64,000 nt of DNA from JBHPHI01 sp042569595 (GTDB lineage Bacteria > Patescibacteriota > Microgenomatia > UBA1400 > 2-01-FULL-45-11): NCBI GenBank assembly GCA_042569595.1, contig JBHPHI010000001.1:1-64000 (forward strand), read 5' to 3'. Positions 15,444 to 24,816 of this stretch are shown here, in pieces; positions within the stretch are counted from its first letter, which is position 1; every line of letters begins with the position of its first letter. The notes under the pieces are model-generated. The model was not told where the DNA came from. It worked only from the letters and a program-made list of their open reading frames with translations, and made no database searches. The translations under genes and the position numbers were made by a program.

Positions 15444-17411
15444 ATGGCAACAAAACAACAATACACCGCAAAAGATATTAAAGTCCTAGAGGGCCTAGAG
15501 CCCGTTAGAAAACGCCCTGGAATGTATGTCGGAAGCACTGACACCAGAGGGCTTCATGAACTAGTAAAAGAAATTGTCGACAACTCAGTTGATGAAGCGC
15601 TTGTAGGTTATGCTAAAAACATCTATGTGTTTTTGCACAAAGACGGCTCCGTATCTGTTCACGACGACGGAAGAGGTATTCCCACAGATATTCACCCAAC
15701 TGCAAAAGTTTCAGCTTTGGAAATAACCATGACCAAACTTCATGCTGGAGGAAAGTTTGAAGAAACTGCTTACCAAGCATCTGGAGGATTGCATGGAGTA
15801 GGATCTTCTGCTGTAAATGCTCTTTCAACTCACTGTAAAGTTGAAGTTAGAAGAGAAGACGGAATTTACTGCCAAGAATACAAGATAGGCGAACCACTAT
15901 ATAAAGTAAAAATTCTCAACAAAAAAGAGGAGACTAATTCTCTATCTAAAACATACGTACCTCACCTTACCCAAGGCACCTCAACTTCTTTTACTCCCGA
16001 CCCAACAATTTTCAAACAAACCACTAAATTTTCATACAAAACCATCATCGATAAAATTAGAGAAAGAGCCTACTTAGTAAAAGGTCTCTATTTTCATGTA
16101 TATAGTGAATCTTTAGATACTGAAAAACACTTTTATTTTGAAGGCGGAATCAAATCACTTGTTGAACATTTAAACAAAAATAAAAAATCCCTACATAACC
16201 CTGTCTATATCACTGGCTCAGCCAAAGTCGATGATATTAATATTGGTGTTGAAGTATCCATGCAATACAGCGACAGCTACAGCGAAAACATTAAAGCTTT
16301 TGCCAACGTCATCAACACCTACGATGGCGGAACTCACGTCACAGGATTTAGAAGCGCACTAAACAGAAGTTTAAAAGACTATGCCTTGAAAAACGGACTG
16401 GTAAAAACAGAAAAAGAAGGATTTACCTCAGAAGACCTAAAAGAGGGCCTAACTGCAGTTGTGTTTGTCAAAATGTCAGCAAATGACATTCAATTCGAAA
16501 GTCAAACCAAAGCAAAACTCAACAACTCCGAAGCCCAGTCTGCTGTATACAAAGTATGCAAGGAAGGCTTTCTAGAATTCTTAGAAGAAAATCCAAAAGA
16601 TGCCAAAAACATTGTTGGCAAAATATTGCTAGCTTCAAAAGCCAGACTCGCAGCCCGCGCAGCAAAAGACGCTGTTATTAGAAAGGGAGCTCTAGAAGGC
16701 GCCTCACTTCCAGGAAAATTAGCCGACTGCCAAGAAAAAGACCCTGCGAAATCAGAAATATATGTCGTTGAGGGTGATTCGGCAGGAGGAAGTGCAAAAG
16801 AAGGTAGAGACAGAAAAAACCAAGCCATCTTCCCACTAAGAGGAAAAATTCTAAATACCGAAAGAGCTAGACTCGACAAGATTATTGCCTCAGAAGAAAT
16901 CAAAAACCTCATTATTGCATTGGGAGCCGGCATCGGAGAGACTTACGACCCAGACAGGCTTCGATACCATCGCATCATCCTCATGAATGACGCCGACGTT
17001 GACGGAGAACACATTACCACCTTAGCTCTTACTTTCTTTTACAGACACATGAAAGACATTGTAGAAAGAGGACATCTATATGTAGCTATGCCTCCACTAT
17101 TTAAGGTGTACCACGGAAAAAACGAAAAGTACGTCTACTCAGACGAAGAAAGAGACCAAGCAATTTCAGAAATAAAAGAAAAGAATCCAGCTGCAAATAT
17201 AGGAGTACAACGATATAAAGGTTTAGGAGAAATGAACCCTGAACAACTTTGGGATACTACGATGAATCCAAAAACCAGGATGCTCAAAAATATTTCTATA
17301 GACGACGCCTCCCACGCGGATCAAGTATTTACCACGCTCATGGGTGACAACGTGCCGCCTAGAAGAAGGTTCATTCAAACTCATGCAAAATTAGCAGATC
17401 TAGACGTTTAA
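15444..17411 (+). CDS. gyrB: DNA gyrase subunit B
   Basis: ATPase subunit of the type II topoisomerase that introduces negative supercoils. The 655-aa protein starts with YTAKDIKVLEGLEPVRKRPG, then has the GHKL sites EIVDNSVDEAL and HDDGRGIP, QASGGLHGVGSSAVNALS, and the TOPRIM domain with EIYVVEGDSAGGSAKEGRDR, FPLRGKILN and MNDADVDGEHI. The C-terminus (QRYKGLGEMNPEQLWDTTM, PPRRRFI) is standard. I place the start at ATG 15444 because family members start near there; ATG 15414 is a real alternative. Pairing with gyrA downstream supports gyrase rather than topoisomerase IV. Confidence 0.96.
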   Translation: MATKQQYTAKDIKVLEGLEPVRKRPGMYVGSTDTRGLHELVKEIVDNSVDEALVGYAKNIYVFLHKDGSVSVHDDGRGIPTDIHPTAKVSALEITMTKLHAGGKFEETAYQASGGLHGVGSSAVNALSTHCKVEVRREDGIYCQEYKIGEPLYKVKILNKKEETNSLSKTYVPHLTQGTSTSFTPDPTIFKQTTKFSYKTIIDKIRERAYLVKGLYFHVYSESLDTEKHFYFEGGIKSLVEHLNKNKKSLHNPVYITGSAKVDDINIGVEVSMQYSDSYSENIKAFANVINTYDGGTHVTGFRSALNRSLKDYALKNGLVKTEKEGFTSEDLKEGLTAVVFVKMSANDIQFESQTKAKLNNSEAQSAVYKVCKEGFLEFLEENPKDAKNIVGKILLASKARLAARAAKDAVIRKGALEGASLPGKLADCQEKDPAKSEIYVVEGDSAGGSAKEGRDRKNQAIFPLRGKILNTERARLDKIIASEEIKNLIIALGAGIGETYDPDRLRYHRIILMNDADVDGEHITTLALTFFYRHMKDIVERGHLYVAMPPLFKVYHGKNEKYVYSDEERDQAISEIKEKNPAANIGVQRYKGLGEMNPEQLWDTTMNPKTRMLKNISIDDASHADQVFTTLMGDNVPPRRRFIQTHAKLADLDV

Positions 17412-17420
17412 GGAAAACAT

Positions 17421-18365
17421 ATGAAAACCTATATCATTGGCCACAGAAAACCAGACACAGACTCAGTAGTAGCTCCTATGGCTCTTGCATATTTATATAA
17501 ACAAAAAGACTGTTTTGGATACGAAAATCCTACCCCTGTCATAACGGAAGAAATAAATCCTGAAACAAAATATCTTTTAGAAAAATTCAATGTTCAAGCG
17601 CCCCAGATCATCACATCAAAAGACATCGACTCACAAGACAGGGTAGTTTTGATTGATCACAACGAAGAATCTCAAAGATTAGAGGGCTTAAACCCTGAGC
17701 AAATATCCGATATTATTGATCACCACAAAGCGAATATTAATTTCAACTCACCCATATATCTAACGTTCAAAGCTTGGGGGTCATCAGCTACTATCGTTTA
17801 TTTCCTTATGAGGCAAAATGATGTTGCTCCAGATAAAACTCTGGCCAGTCTTATGTTGGCTGCAATTTTATCTGACACTGTTGGCTTCAAGTCTGCCACA
17901 TGCACCCCAAAAGACAAAGAGGTTGGAAAAGAATTGGCAGAAATAGCAGAAATAACAGACCTTGAGTCTTTCACATTAGAAATATTCAAAGCAAAGTCAA
18001 ACATTAGCAACCTATCAGACGAACAAATCGTAAAAAACGATTATAAGGTTTTTGAGTTTGATCAAAAAACATTCATCGATCAACTTGAAACTGTTGAACA
18101 AGAAGAGATTATTTCAAATAAAAAAGAAGATCTCCTAAAAGCCATGCATCAGGTAAAACAAGACGAAAATGTTCAACTTCTTTTTGTGGCAGTAACAGAT
18201 GTTTTAAAAGTAAACACAAAACTTCTCGTTCTTGGAGACGAGGAAAAAGAAGTTGCTCAAAAAGCTTTTGGAGGCAATGTTGAAAACAACGTTCTAGACA
18301 TTGGATCAAAAATGTCCAGAAAGAAAGAAATTGCCCCAGCGATAGAAAAGGCATTAAGTAAATAA
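17421..18365 (+). CDS. ppaC: Manganese-dependent inorganic pyrophosphatase (family II, DHH)
   Basis: Hydrolyses pyrophosphate released by polymerases and ligases. The 314-aa protein shows the family motifs in order: GHRKPDTDS near the N-terminus, VLIDHNE (residue about 75), DIIDHHKAN (about 98), the ILSDT motif and the C-terminal DHHA2 signature SRKKEIAP. Length matches family II enzymes (about 310). It lies between gyrB and gyrA with gaps of 9 and 1 nt, an unusual but clearly operonic position. Confidence 0.93.
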   Translation: MKTYIIGHRKPDTDSVVAPMALAYLYKQKDCFGYENPTPVITEEINPETKYLLEKFNVQAPQIITSKDIDSQDRVVLIDHNEESQRLEGLNPEQISDIIDHHKANINFNSPIYLTFKAWGSSATIVYFLMRQNDVAPDKTLASLMLAAILSDTVGFKSATCTPKDKEVGKELAEIAEITDLESFTLEIFKAKSNISNLSDEQIVKNDYKVFEFDQKTFIDQLETVEQEEIISNKKEDLLKAMHQVKQDENVQLLFVAVTDVLKVNTKLLVLGDEEKEVAQKAFGGNVENNVLDIGSKMSRKKEIAPAIEKALSK

Positions 18366-18366
18366 A

Positions 18367-21045
18367 ATGACAGATAAACCAAAAGACATCCAACCAGAAA
18401 ATCAAAATCCTGAAGAGGAGCTAGAAGAAGATGCGCAATTTGATTCGACTCCAAAACAAACTGATTATGGTTTGATAAAACCTGTCAAAATCACGCAAGA
18501 AATGGAAAAATCATATCTTGATTACGCTATGTCTGTTATTGTTTCCCGCGCTCTTCCAGACGTAAGAGATGGATTAAAACCAGTTCATAGACGTATTTTA
18601 TACGCCATGAAAGGCCTTGGTCTTACAAGTAATGCCTCATACAAAAAATGTGCCAGGATCGTTGGAGAAGTACTGGGAAAATATCACCCACACGGAGACA
18701 CAGCAGTTTACGATGCGCTCGTTCGTTTAGCTCAAAGTTTTTCCGTTCGCTACCCATTAATAGATGGGCAAGGAAACTTTGGATCCGTCGACGGAGATTC
18801 CGCAGCTGCCATGCGTTATACCGAAGCAAAGCTATCCAAAATCACCAACGAACTACTTGTTGATTTAGACAAAAACACAGTAGATTTTCGAGACAACTTT
18901 GATGGATCAGAGCAAGAACCCACAGTTCTTCCCGCCAACTTACCAAACCTTCTATTAATGGGAGGGGATGGTATTGCAGTTGGTATGGCTACCAAAATTC
19001 CACCACACAATCTCTCTGAAGTAATAGATGCCACTATTGATCTAATTGATTCAGCCAAAATAGAAAAGACTAAATCCAAACAAAAAACTGAAGAGGAAGT
19101 AGCAGAAGCAGAACCAAAAGATCTCCTTGGAGATTTTGATTTTGAATCTACCATAGATGACCTACTAAAACACATAAACGGGCCAGACTTTCCAACTGGA
19201 TCAACCATGTACGACTGGGAATCCATCAGAGAAGCTTATGTAACAGGAAGAGGAAGAATTGTTCAAAGAGCCAAAGCAGTAATAGAGGAAGATAAAAAAG
19301 GTCGTTTCCATATAGTCATTACCGAAATTCCATATCAAGTAAATAAATCTCGATTAGTTGCAAAAATTGCAGATCTTGTTCGAAAGAAAAAGATTGACGG
19401 AATATCAGACTTACGAGATGAATCTGATAGAGAAGGAATGCGCGTAGTTGTTGATCTGAAACGAGATGGTAGACCAAAGTCTGTACTAAATAATCTATAC
19501 AAACAGACCCAATTACAAGACACATTCTCAGCCAACATGGTTGCCTTAAACTCAGACGGTACTCCACAACTCATGAACCTAAAAACCATATTGTCCGAGT
19601 ACGTTAAACACAGACAACTTGTCATCACCAGAAGATCACAGCACGAACTTATAGCCGCCAGACACAGAGCCCACATTCTAGAAGGACTCCTTATTGCCTT
19701 AAACAACCTCGATGAAGTTATTGAAACTATTAGAAAATCTAAAGATGTCGATACTGCTCGCGCAAACTTAATAAAAAAATTCAAACTTTCAGAGATTCAA
19801 GCTACCGCAATTTTAGACATGCAACTTCGAAGACTAGCTGCTCTTGAAAGACAAAAAATTGAAGATGAATACAAAGCCATCAAAGCCAAAATCGATTTCC
19901 TCGTTGACCTCCTAAATAATCCAGTCAAGGTTCTTGCAACAGTAGCTGAAGAACTAAAAGAGGCCAAAGAAAAATACCAAGATGAAAGAAGAACCAAACT
20001 AGTCAAATCAAAACTCGGTGAATTCAATGAAGAAGACCTGATTCCCTCAGAAGAAAATATCGTCACTATTACAGAGTCAGGCTACATCAAGCGTATGCCT
20101 GTCAACGCATATAGAAGCCAAAGAAGAGGTGGTAAGGGTGTCACTGGCATGAAAACAAAAGAGGAAGACCCAGTTGCAAAAATTCTAACAGCCAACACCC
20201 ACGACAACATGCTTGTCTTTACCAATAAGGGAAAGGTGTTTAAGTTGCGAGTTTACGAACTTCCAGAAGGATCCAGACAAGCAAAAGGTAGTAACGTCAT
20301 CAACCTTATCAATATTGCACAAGATGAACTCATTCAAAGTGTCATTACTGTTAGCTCCAAACTTGATCAGATAAAGGACCAATATATTGCACTTGCTACC
20401 AAGAAAGGCCTAGTAAAAAAGACTGCCGTCAGCAAATTCCAAAACATCAGAACAAGCGGTATTATTGCCGTTCAACTAAATGATGGTGATGAATTAGTTT
20501 GGGGTAATGTCACCAACGGAAACAGCGACATCATCCTAATCACTCACTTCGGAAAATCAATTAGATTTAGTGAAAATCAGGTCAGACCCACCTCAAGAGA
20601 TACTAAAGGGGTAAAAGGTATTTCTCTTAAAAAAGAAGACTACGTCATGGCAGTTAGAAGACTCGATCCCAAGCCAGATAAGCCCGCGGACAAAAGACGA
20701 AAATTTTTCCATGACTTATTAATCATCACTCAAAAAGGGTACGGAAAAAGAACCCCATTCGATCAATACCCAACTCAAAATAGGGGAGGACAAGGTGTGA
20801 AAGTGGCAAATCTTACTAAAAAAACCGGAAACGTCGCCTCAGCACTCAGTGCAAATCAAGACCTTGATCAAATTCTCATCACCACCAAAGAAGCCCAAGT
20901 GATCAAACTCCCGCTCAAAAATATTCCTCAGCTTAAAAGACCTACACAAGGAGTCATACTTATGAGATTCAGCAAAAAGGATGATGGGGTTGTAGCCGCA
21001 GCTGCAATTAAAAAAGATAACGGTGAAGAAGAATTGCCCGAATAG
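18367..21045 (+). CDS. gyrA: DNA gyrase subunit A
   Basis: Breakage-reunion subunit. The 892-aa protein begins with about 35 acidic residues, then YLDYAMSVIVSRALPDVRDG, LKPVHRRILYAM and the catalytic Tyr in AAMRYTEAKL. The tower region has an acidic insert around KTEEEVAEAEPKDLLGDFDF, then GPDFPTGSTMYDWESI. The C-terminal pinwheel contains the GyrA box QRRGGKGVTGMK, which distinguishes gyrase from ParC, and a second box-like QNRGGQGV near the end. Directly after ppaC with 1 nt spacing. Confidence 0.96.
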   Translation: MTDKPKDIQPENQNPEEELEEDAQFDSTPKQTDYGLIKPVKITQEMEKSYLDYAMSVIVSRALPDVRDGLKPVHRRILYAMKGLGLTSNASYKKCARIVGEVLGKYHPHGDTAVYDALVRLAQSFSVRYPLIDGQGNFGSVDGDSAAAMRYTEAKLSKITNELLVDLDKNTVDFRDNFDGSEQEPTVLPANLPNLLLMGGDGIAVGMATKIPPHNLSEVIDATIDLIDSAKIEKTKSKQKTEEEVAEAEPKDLLGDFDFESTIDDLLKHINGPDFPTGSTMYDWESIREAYVTGRGRIVQRAKAVIEEDKKGRFHIVITEIPYQVNKSRLVAKIADLVRKKKIDGISDLRDESDREGMRVVVDLKRDGRPKSVLNNLYKQTQLQDTFSANMVALNSDGTPQLMNLKTILSEYVKHRQLVITRRSQHELIAARHRAHILEGLLIALNNLDEVIETIRKSKDVDTARANLIKKFKLSEIQATAILDMQLRRLAALERQKIEDEYKAIKAKIDFLVDLLNNPVKVLATVAEELKEAKEKYQDERRTKLVKSKLGEFNEEDLIPSEENIVTITESGYIKRMPVNAYRSQRRGGKGVTGMKTKEEDPVAKILTANTHDNMLVFTNKGKVFKLRVYELPEGSRQAKGSNVINLINIAQDELIQSVITVSSKLDQIKDQYIALATKKGLVKKTAVSKFQNIRTSGIIAVQLNDGDELVWGNVTNGNSDIILITHFGKSIRFSENQVRPTSRDTKGVKGISLKKEDYVMAVRRLDPKPDKPADKRRKFFHDLLIITQKGYGKRTPFDQYPTQNRGGQGVKVANLTKKTGNVASALSANQDLDQILITTKEAQVIKLPLKNIPQLKRPTQGVILMRFSKKDDGVVAAAAIKKDNGEEELPE

Positions 21046-21048
21046 TCT

Positions 21049-21057
21049 TGGTACAAT
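21049..21057 (+). promoter_or_regulatory. Extended -10 for the HD-domain gene
   Basis: TGG-TACAAT ending 6 nt before ATG 21064, which predicts a leaderless transcript. No clear -35. Confidence 0.5.
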
Positions 21058-21063
21058 AATTTC

Positions 21064-21648
21064 ATGACAAAAAAACAGCTCCTTGCTGTAAAGCGATACG
21101 CAAAAGAAACCATGGCAAAAACCATGGACAACATGCACACCTTCGAACACTTAGATAGGGTCAGGGGAAATGCTTTAAAAATTGTCAATATTCTTAAGAT
21201 TGAAAAAGAGATCGACTTGAATCTTCTCCAGGCAGCCTGCTATCTTCACGACATTCACTACATTAATCATAGAAACAGTCTTATTACTTGGATGAAAGAA
21301 ACCAAGTACTTAAAAGCAATGCTCCCGGACATAATTAAGCAGTTCAACCTAATAGAGTCAGATAGATATCTCCTCTCAGAGGCCGTTTACAATCACACTC
21401 ACGCATTTCCTTTTAGAAGGCTAAATCAAAAATATTCACTTTATTCTCAAATAGTCCAAGACGCAGATCAGCTTGAGATGTGGAGCAACACTAGGCTCAT
21501 TAATTTAGAAAAAACAAAAAGTTTTTCCAGATTTTATAAAATAGTTTCGCTATTCTCAGGTCTTTTTATTAAAAGAATAAAGAAAAATGCAGATACGTAT
21601 CTAAATTTTCCCCAAGTAATCGAATACTTCAAAGAAGACTACATGTAA
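21064..21648 (+). CDS. HD-domain phosphohydrolase-like protein
   Basis: A 194-aa all-helical protein with the HD metal-binding pattern: an early His in MHTFEHLDRVRGNA (about residue 21-34), the HD pair in AACYLHDIHY (about 58-67), a later HTHAFPF (about 115) and the distal Asp in IVQDADQLEMW (about 135). This matches small HD hydrolases (YedJ/YfbR-like), which act on nucleotides or related phosphoesters. The substrate cannot be read from sequence. Its stop overlaps the alr start by 1 nt (TAATG), so they are coupled. Confidence 0.8.
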   Translation: MTKKQLLAVKRYAKETMAKTMDNMHTFEHLDRVRGNALKIVNILKIEKEIDLNLLQAACYLHDIHYINHRNSLITWMKETKYLKAMLPDIIKQFNLIESDRYLLSEAVYNHTHAFPFRRLNQKYSLYSQIVQDADQLEMWSNTRLINLEKTKSFSRFYKIVSLFSGLFIKRIKKNADTYLNFPQVIEYFKEDYM

Positions 21649-22784
21649 TGTTTAAAAAACCATACAAAAATCTAAATCAAATAACAGTCAGCAAGTCTGC
21701 CCTTAAGCACAACTATTACTATTTTCAAAACCAGCTAGAAAATCAACTAGTCGCTCCAGTGCTCAAAAGCAATGCGTACGGTCATGGAATTCAACTGGTG
21801 GGAAAGTATGTTGATCAAGAAATTAAACCCCCATTTATTTGTGTAGATAGTCTTTTTGAAGCCTATCAACTTCAAAAAAAAAGAATTAAAACACCCATCC
21901 TTATTATTGGTTATACTTTCCCAGAAAATTTCATAACAAGAAAAAAACTTCCATTCTCAATTCCAGTCTTTGATTTAGAAACTCTAAAAATACTAAACGA
22001 GCATCAGCCAGGCATTTCTGTTCATATAAAAATTGACACCGGAATGAATAGGCTTGGGCTCCAGCTAAAGCAAATTCCAGAATTCATCAGGGCAGCAAAA
22101 AAAATGGAAAATGTAAACTTTGAAGGGATATATAGCCATTTTTCACAGGCTGATGATGTAAAAGATAGATCCTACACCAACCATCAAGTAAACGTTTTTA
22201 AAGAGGCTTTAAAAATATTTAAACACAATGGTTTCAACTTCAAATGGAAGCACATGAGCGCCACAGCAGGAACAACACTCGTAGAAGAAGACGTCTTCAA
22301 TCTTGTCCGAATAGGGCTGGGATTTTATGGCTACACCTCAATCAGCAGGGGATATAGGGTTGGCCTGAAACAATCCAAGGACTTACATCCTGCTCTAAAG
22401 CTAGAAACTCATATTATTCAAGTAAAGAAAATTCAAAAAGGTGACCAAGTTAGTTATGATGGCACCTACATAGCCCCAAACAAAAGAACTATCGCCATTC
22501 TTCCAATAGGATATAACGACGGCGTGGACAGAAAACTATCCAATAGGGGTTTCTTTACTATAGAAAATACCGCTTGCCCAATAATTGGCAGGGTGTGTAT
22601 GAATCTTACGATAGTAGATGTTTCAGAAATAAAAGAACCACATACGGGTCAAAAAGCAGTCTTCATATCAAACGATTTAAAAACAAAAAGCAATCTCTAC
22701 AAACATTCCAAGCTAGCAAATACAGCAATATACACTATCCTCACGGGCCTAGCCGAATCTACAAAAAGAGAATTGGTTGAATAA
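21648..22784 (+). CDS. alr: Alanine racemase
   Basis: PLP enzyme that makes D-alanine for peptidoglycan. The 378-aa protein has the PLP-lysine motif APVLKSNAYGHG (about residues 36-47), KIDTGMNRLGL with the conserved Arg region, the second-domain catalytic Tyr in VSYDGTYIAP and the Met/Cys segment IIGRVCMNLTIVDV. Length is typical (360-390). The other enzyme of the pathway, Ddl, is at 25985. Coupled to the upstream HD gene. Confidence 0.95.
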   Translation: MFKKPYKNLNQITVSKSALKHNYYYFQNQLENQLVAPVLKSNAYGHGIQLVGKYVDQEIKPPFICVDSLFEAYQLQKKRIKTPILIIGYTFPENFITRKKLPFSIPVFDLETLKILNEHQPGISVHIKIDTGMNRLGLQLKQIPEFIRAAKKMENVNFEGIYSHFSQADDVKDRSYTNHQVNVFKEALKIFKHNGFNFKWKHMSATAGTTLVEEDVFNLVRIGLGFYGYTSISRGYRVGLKQSKDLHPALKLETHIIQVKKIQKGDQVSYDGTYIAPNKRTIAILPIGYNDGVDRKLSNRGFFTIENTACPIIGRVCMNLTIVDVSEIKEPHTGQKAVFISNDLKTKSNLYKHSKLANTAIYTILTGLAESTKRELVE

Positions 22785-22905
22785 TTGCTACACACATAAA
22801 AAACCCATAAAAATCCTATCAGACACACTCTTTCTCTGCTAAAAAACATCACAAAAATTTGAGACTGATACATAGGTCAAAAAATCAGAACTATTTCCAA
22901 TTCCT

Positions 22906-22918
22906 AACCACTGTGGTT
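22906..22918. promoter_or_regulatory. Palindrome upstream of a small membrane protein
   Basis: AACCAC-T-GTGGTT, perfect 6+6 arms with a 1-nt centre, 30 nt before ATG 22948 in a 163-nt intergenic stretch. It could be an operator or a weak hairpin; there is no T run. Nothing else was seen in this gap. Confidence 0.35.
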
Positions 22919-22947
22919 TACTCAAACTAGATGGGGGGTGATATAAC

Positions 22948-23280
22948 ATGACAAAAAAAGACAAAAACGTTATTAAAAATATATATTTGTACCTCGTTAC
23001 TTTTGTAGGAATATTCATCACCGTCATTGGATCAATCAGCATACTAGATCTTGGACTAAAATCTTATGTCTTCACCAAAGCAGATAGTCACGTAGAATAT
23101 CCAAGACCAAGAATGGTTGAAGAAGAAGGCCAAGAAATCTCCAAAGAAGAACAAGAACAATTCCACAAAAAAGAACTTGAGTCTAGAAGGCAAAGCCAAG
23201 CTGCAAATGCTATAGCGATGGTTGTAGTAGGTTTTCCTCTATATAAATACCACTGGAAAACACTTCAAAAAGGAAAATAG
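22948..23280 (+). CDS. Small membrane protein of unknown function
   Basis: A 110-aa protein with two hydrophobic helices, one near residues 11-34 (IYLYLVTFVGIFITVIGSIS) and a shorter one near 87-99 (AMVVVGFPLYKYHW). Between them is an acidic, Glu/Gln-rich loop (EEEGQEISKEEQEQFHKKEL). The layout resembles DUF5671-type CPR membrane proteins, but I cannot assign a family. The start has a strong GGGGGGTGAT site 8-10 nt upstream. Its stop abuts the stop of the convergent FemAB-like gene with no spacer. Confidence 0.7.
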   Translation: MTKKDKNVIKNIYLYLVTFVGIFITVIGSISILDLGLKSYVFTKADSHVEYPRPRMVEEEGQEISKEEQEQFHKKELESRRQSQAANAIAMVVVGFPLYKYHWKTLQKGK

Positions 23281-24189
23281 CTACAAATCAAAGTTCACTT
23301 TATATACAAAAAAATCCTGACCGCCAAGCTCGTATTTGTATCTCTCTTCACCTTGTAGAAAGTTGTATTCTTTCATGCCCTCTTCTATTGCTCGTTTAAC
23401 ATTCATAGCCTTCAAATAAAACCCTGCGCTATCGTACTTAGACTTATCAAAACCAGAGTTATAGAGTAAATAGCTATCTTCAGTTACAAAATAATATATC
23501 GTCGCTGCAAGCTCTCCAGAAACGCTCACACATTCCAGTCTCGCTTGAGACTTAAAAGCTTCATAGATGCTTCTAAAATATTCTTCCATTCCTGGTCTTT
23601 CAAAAAATTCAACCTTGTCTGGATTTTTTTTCATTAGTCCTATCAAACAATCGATTGACCCTTTTTCTTCATACACTACAATCTCGTTATCTCTATGAAA
23701 GTTGTTTACCTTTCTCTTTAGTTCTTTGCGCCATTTTCTTTTTAGACTCATCAGATAAACATCCCAAGAGTCCGGCAAAGAGAAGAGGGGAGTGCTATCT
23801 TCTTTTTCTACCTTTGCATCAATAGAGTCAAAATACTTCTTTGAACTTCCTTCAGGTAAATTTCTTAATTGAATTTTTTTTATTCCATTATTTTTCAAAA
23901 ACTTCACAGCATCTTCCCACGCTCTCCCTTTCAAGTTTTCATCTCCAACAGCATCGTTATAATCAGTAGTCTCATCGCCCCCAGAAAAAATCACAACATC
24001 TTCTTTTTGCGCCAATGGCAAAACCACACCATCTTCAAAAACCAAAGTTAAGGGAGCATAGTCTGTGCCCAAAGTTTCAAACCATATTCTGTGCCAATCA
24101 TATTGAAAAAAAGGTCCCTTCAATAATTGCTTTGAGTACGCCTTATCCCAAAGTTTTTTTGCATTATAAAATTCAACCCTATCAATCAT
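23281..24189 (-). CDS. GNAT-fold acyltransferase, FemAB/BioF2-like
   Basis: A 302-aa protein of the double-GNAT type used by peptidoglycan bridge enzymes and cell-envelope acetyltransferases. Diagnostic segments are FFQYDWHRIWFETLG near the N-terminus, LKRKWRKELKRKVNNF in the middle (the typical basic helix SLSKK.R.ELRR), and SGELAATIYYFVTEDSYLLYNSGFDKS followed by DFLQGEE-like NFLQGEERYKYELG. The exact substrate is unknown: an aminoacyl-tRNA-dependent ligase or an acyltransferase are both possible. It overlaps the upstream phosphatase gene by 4 nt. Confidence 0.75.
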   Translation of the reverse strand: MIDRVEFYNAKKLWDKAYSKQLLKGPFFQYDWHRIWFETLGTDYAPLTLVFEDGVVLPLAQKEDVVIFSGGDETTDYNDAVGDENLKGRAWEDAVKFLKNNGIKKIQLRNLPEGSSKKYFDSIDAKVEKEDSTPLFSLPDSWDVYLMSLKRKWRKELKRKVNNFHRDNEIVVYEEKGSIDCLIGLMKKNPDKVEFFERPGMEEYFRSIYEAFKSQARLECVSVSGELAATIYYFVTEDSYLLYNSGFDKSKYDSAGFYLKAMNVKRAIEEGMKEYNFLQGEERYKYELGGQDFFVYKVNFDL

Positions 24190-24776
24190 TGCTTTGGAAT
24201 AAAAATACTTTTCATAGAAAAATCATCTTTTCCCATCAACACCTCATGAACCTCCGCGTAGGACACGTACTCTGCATACACATCGCTTGTATGAATGTTC
24301 TCAAAAGACACTCCCTTTGATCTAGCTTTGGGAATCATCACGCTATCACCATGAGCAACAACAACAATTTCTTCTCCAACATGTTTTTCATTTATTAGAA
24401 GAAAAAAACCGTACACTCGCTCAAAAAAATCCTCAATCGTTTCTAAAGCTCCATCGGGATGCTCAAATAAATTCCAATCTCTTTTAGCCATTTCAACCCT
24501 AGGAGTCCCATCCCATTTGCTATGGACTTCCAATAACTGATCTACCAACTCCACCTTAATAGAAAGATTCTTGCTTATCTCACTTGCTGTTTCAGCCGCA
24601 CGTTCAAGTGGGCTCGAATATATTTTTTCAATTGAAAACTGCTCTAAAAACTTTCCAGTTTCCTTAGCCTGAATTAAGCCCTTATTGCTCAGCGAAAAGC
24701 CAGGCATTCTCCCATAATGGGTGTCCTTTGGATTTTCTACTTCACCATGCCTAACTAAATATATTTTTGTTTTCAT
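24186..24776 (-). CDS. Histidine phosphatase family protein
   Basis: A 196-aa phosphoglycerate mutase-like enzyme. The catalytic His lies in the N-terminal motif IYLVRHGEVENP; the second Arg is in YSSPLERAAETA, the Glu in LLEVHSKWDG and the second His in VVVAHGDSVMIP. This covers the full family pattern. Substrates range from sugar phosphates to nucleotides and cannot be fixed here. It is the first gene of a two-gene unit with the FemAB-like gene. Confidence 0.88.
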   Translation of the reverse strand: MKTKIYLVRHGEVENPKDTHYGRMPGFSLSNKGLIQAKETGKFLEQFSIEKIYSSPLERAAETASEISKNLSIKVELVDQLLEVHSKWDGTPRVEMAKRDWNLFEHPDGALETIEDFFERVYGFFLLINEKHVGEEIVVVAHGDSVMIPKARSKGVSFENIHTSDVYAEYVSYAEVHEVLMGKDDFSMKSIFIPKQ

Positions 24777-24801
24777 CCGTCAATTTTACCATTCATCAAC
24801 A

Positions 24802-24810
24802 TGATAAAAT
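24802..24810 (+). promoter_or_regulatory. Extended -10 for the MFS gene
   Basis: TGA-TAAAAT ending 6 nt before ATG 24817; leaderless transcript predicted. The same TGA-TAAAAT unit precedes ddl (25969-25977). Confidence 0.5.
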
Positions 24811-24816
24811 TCCCTA

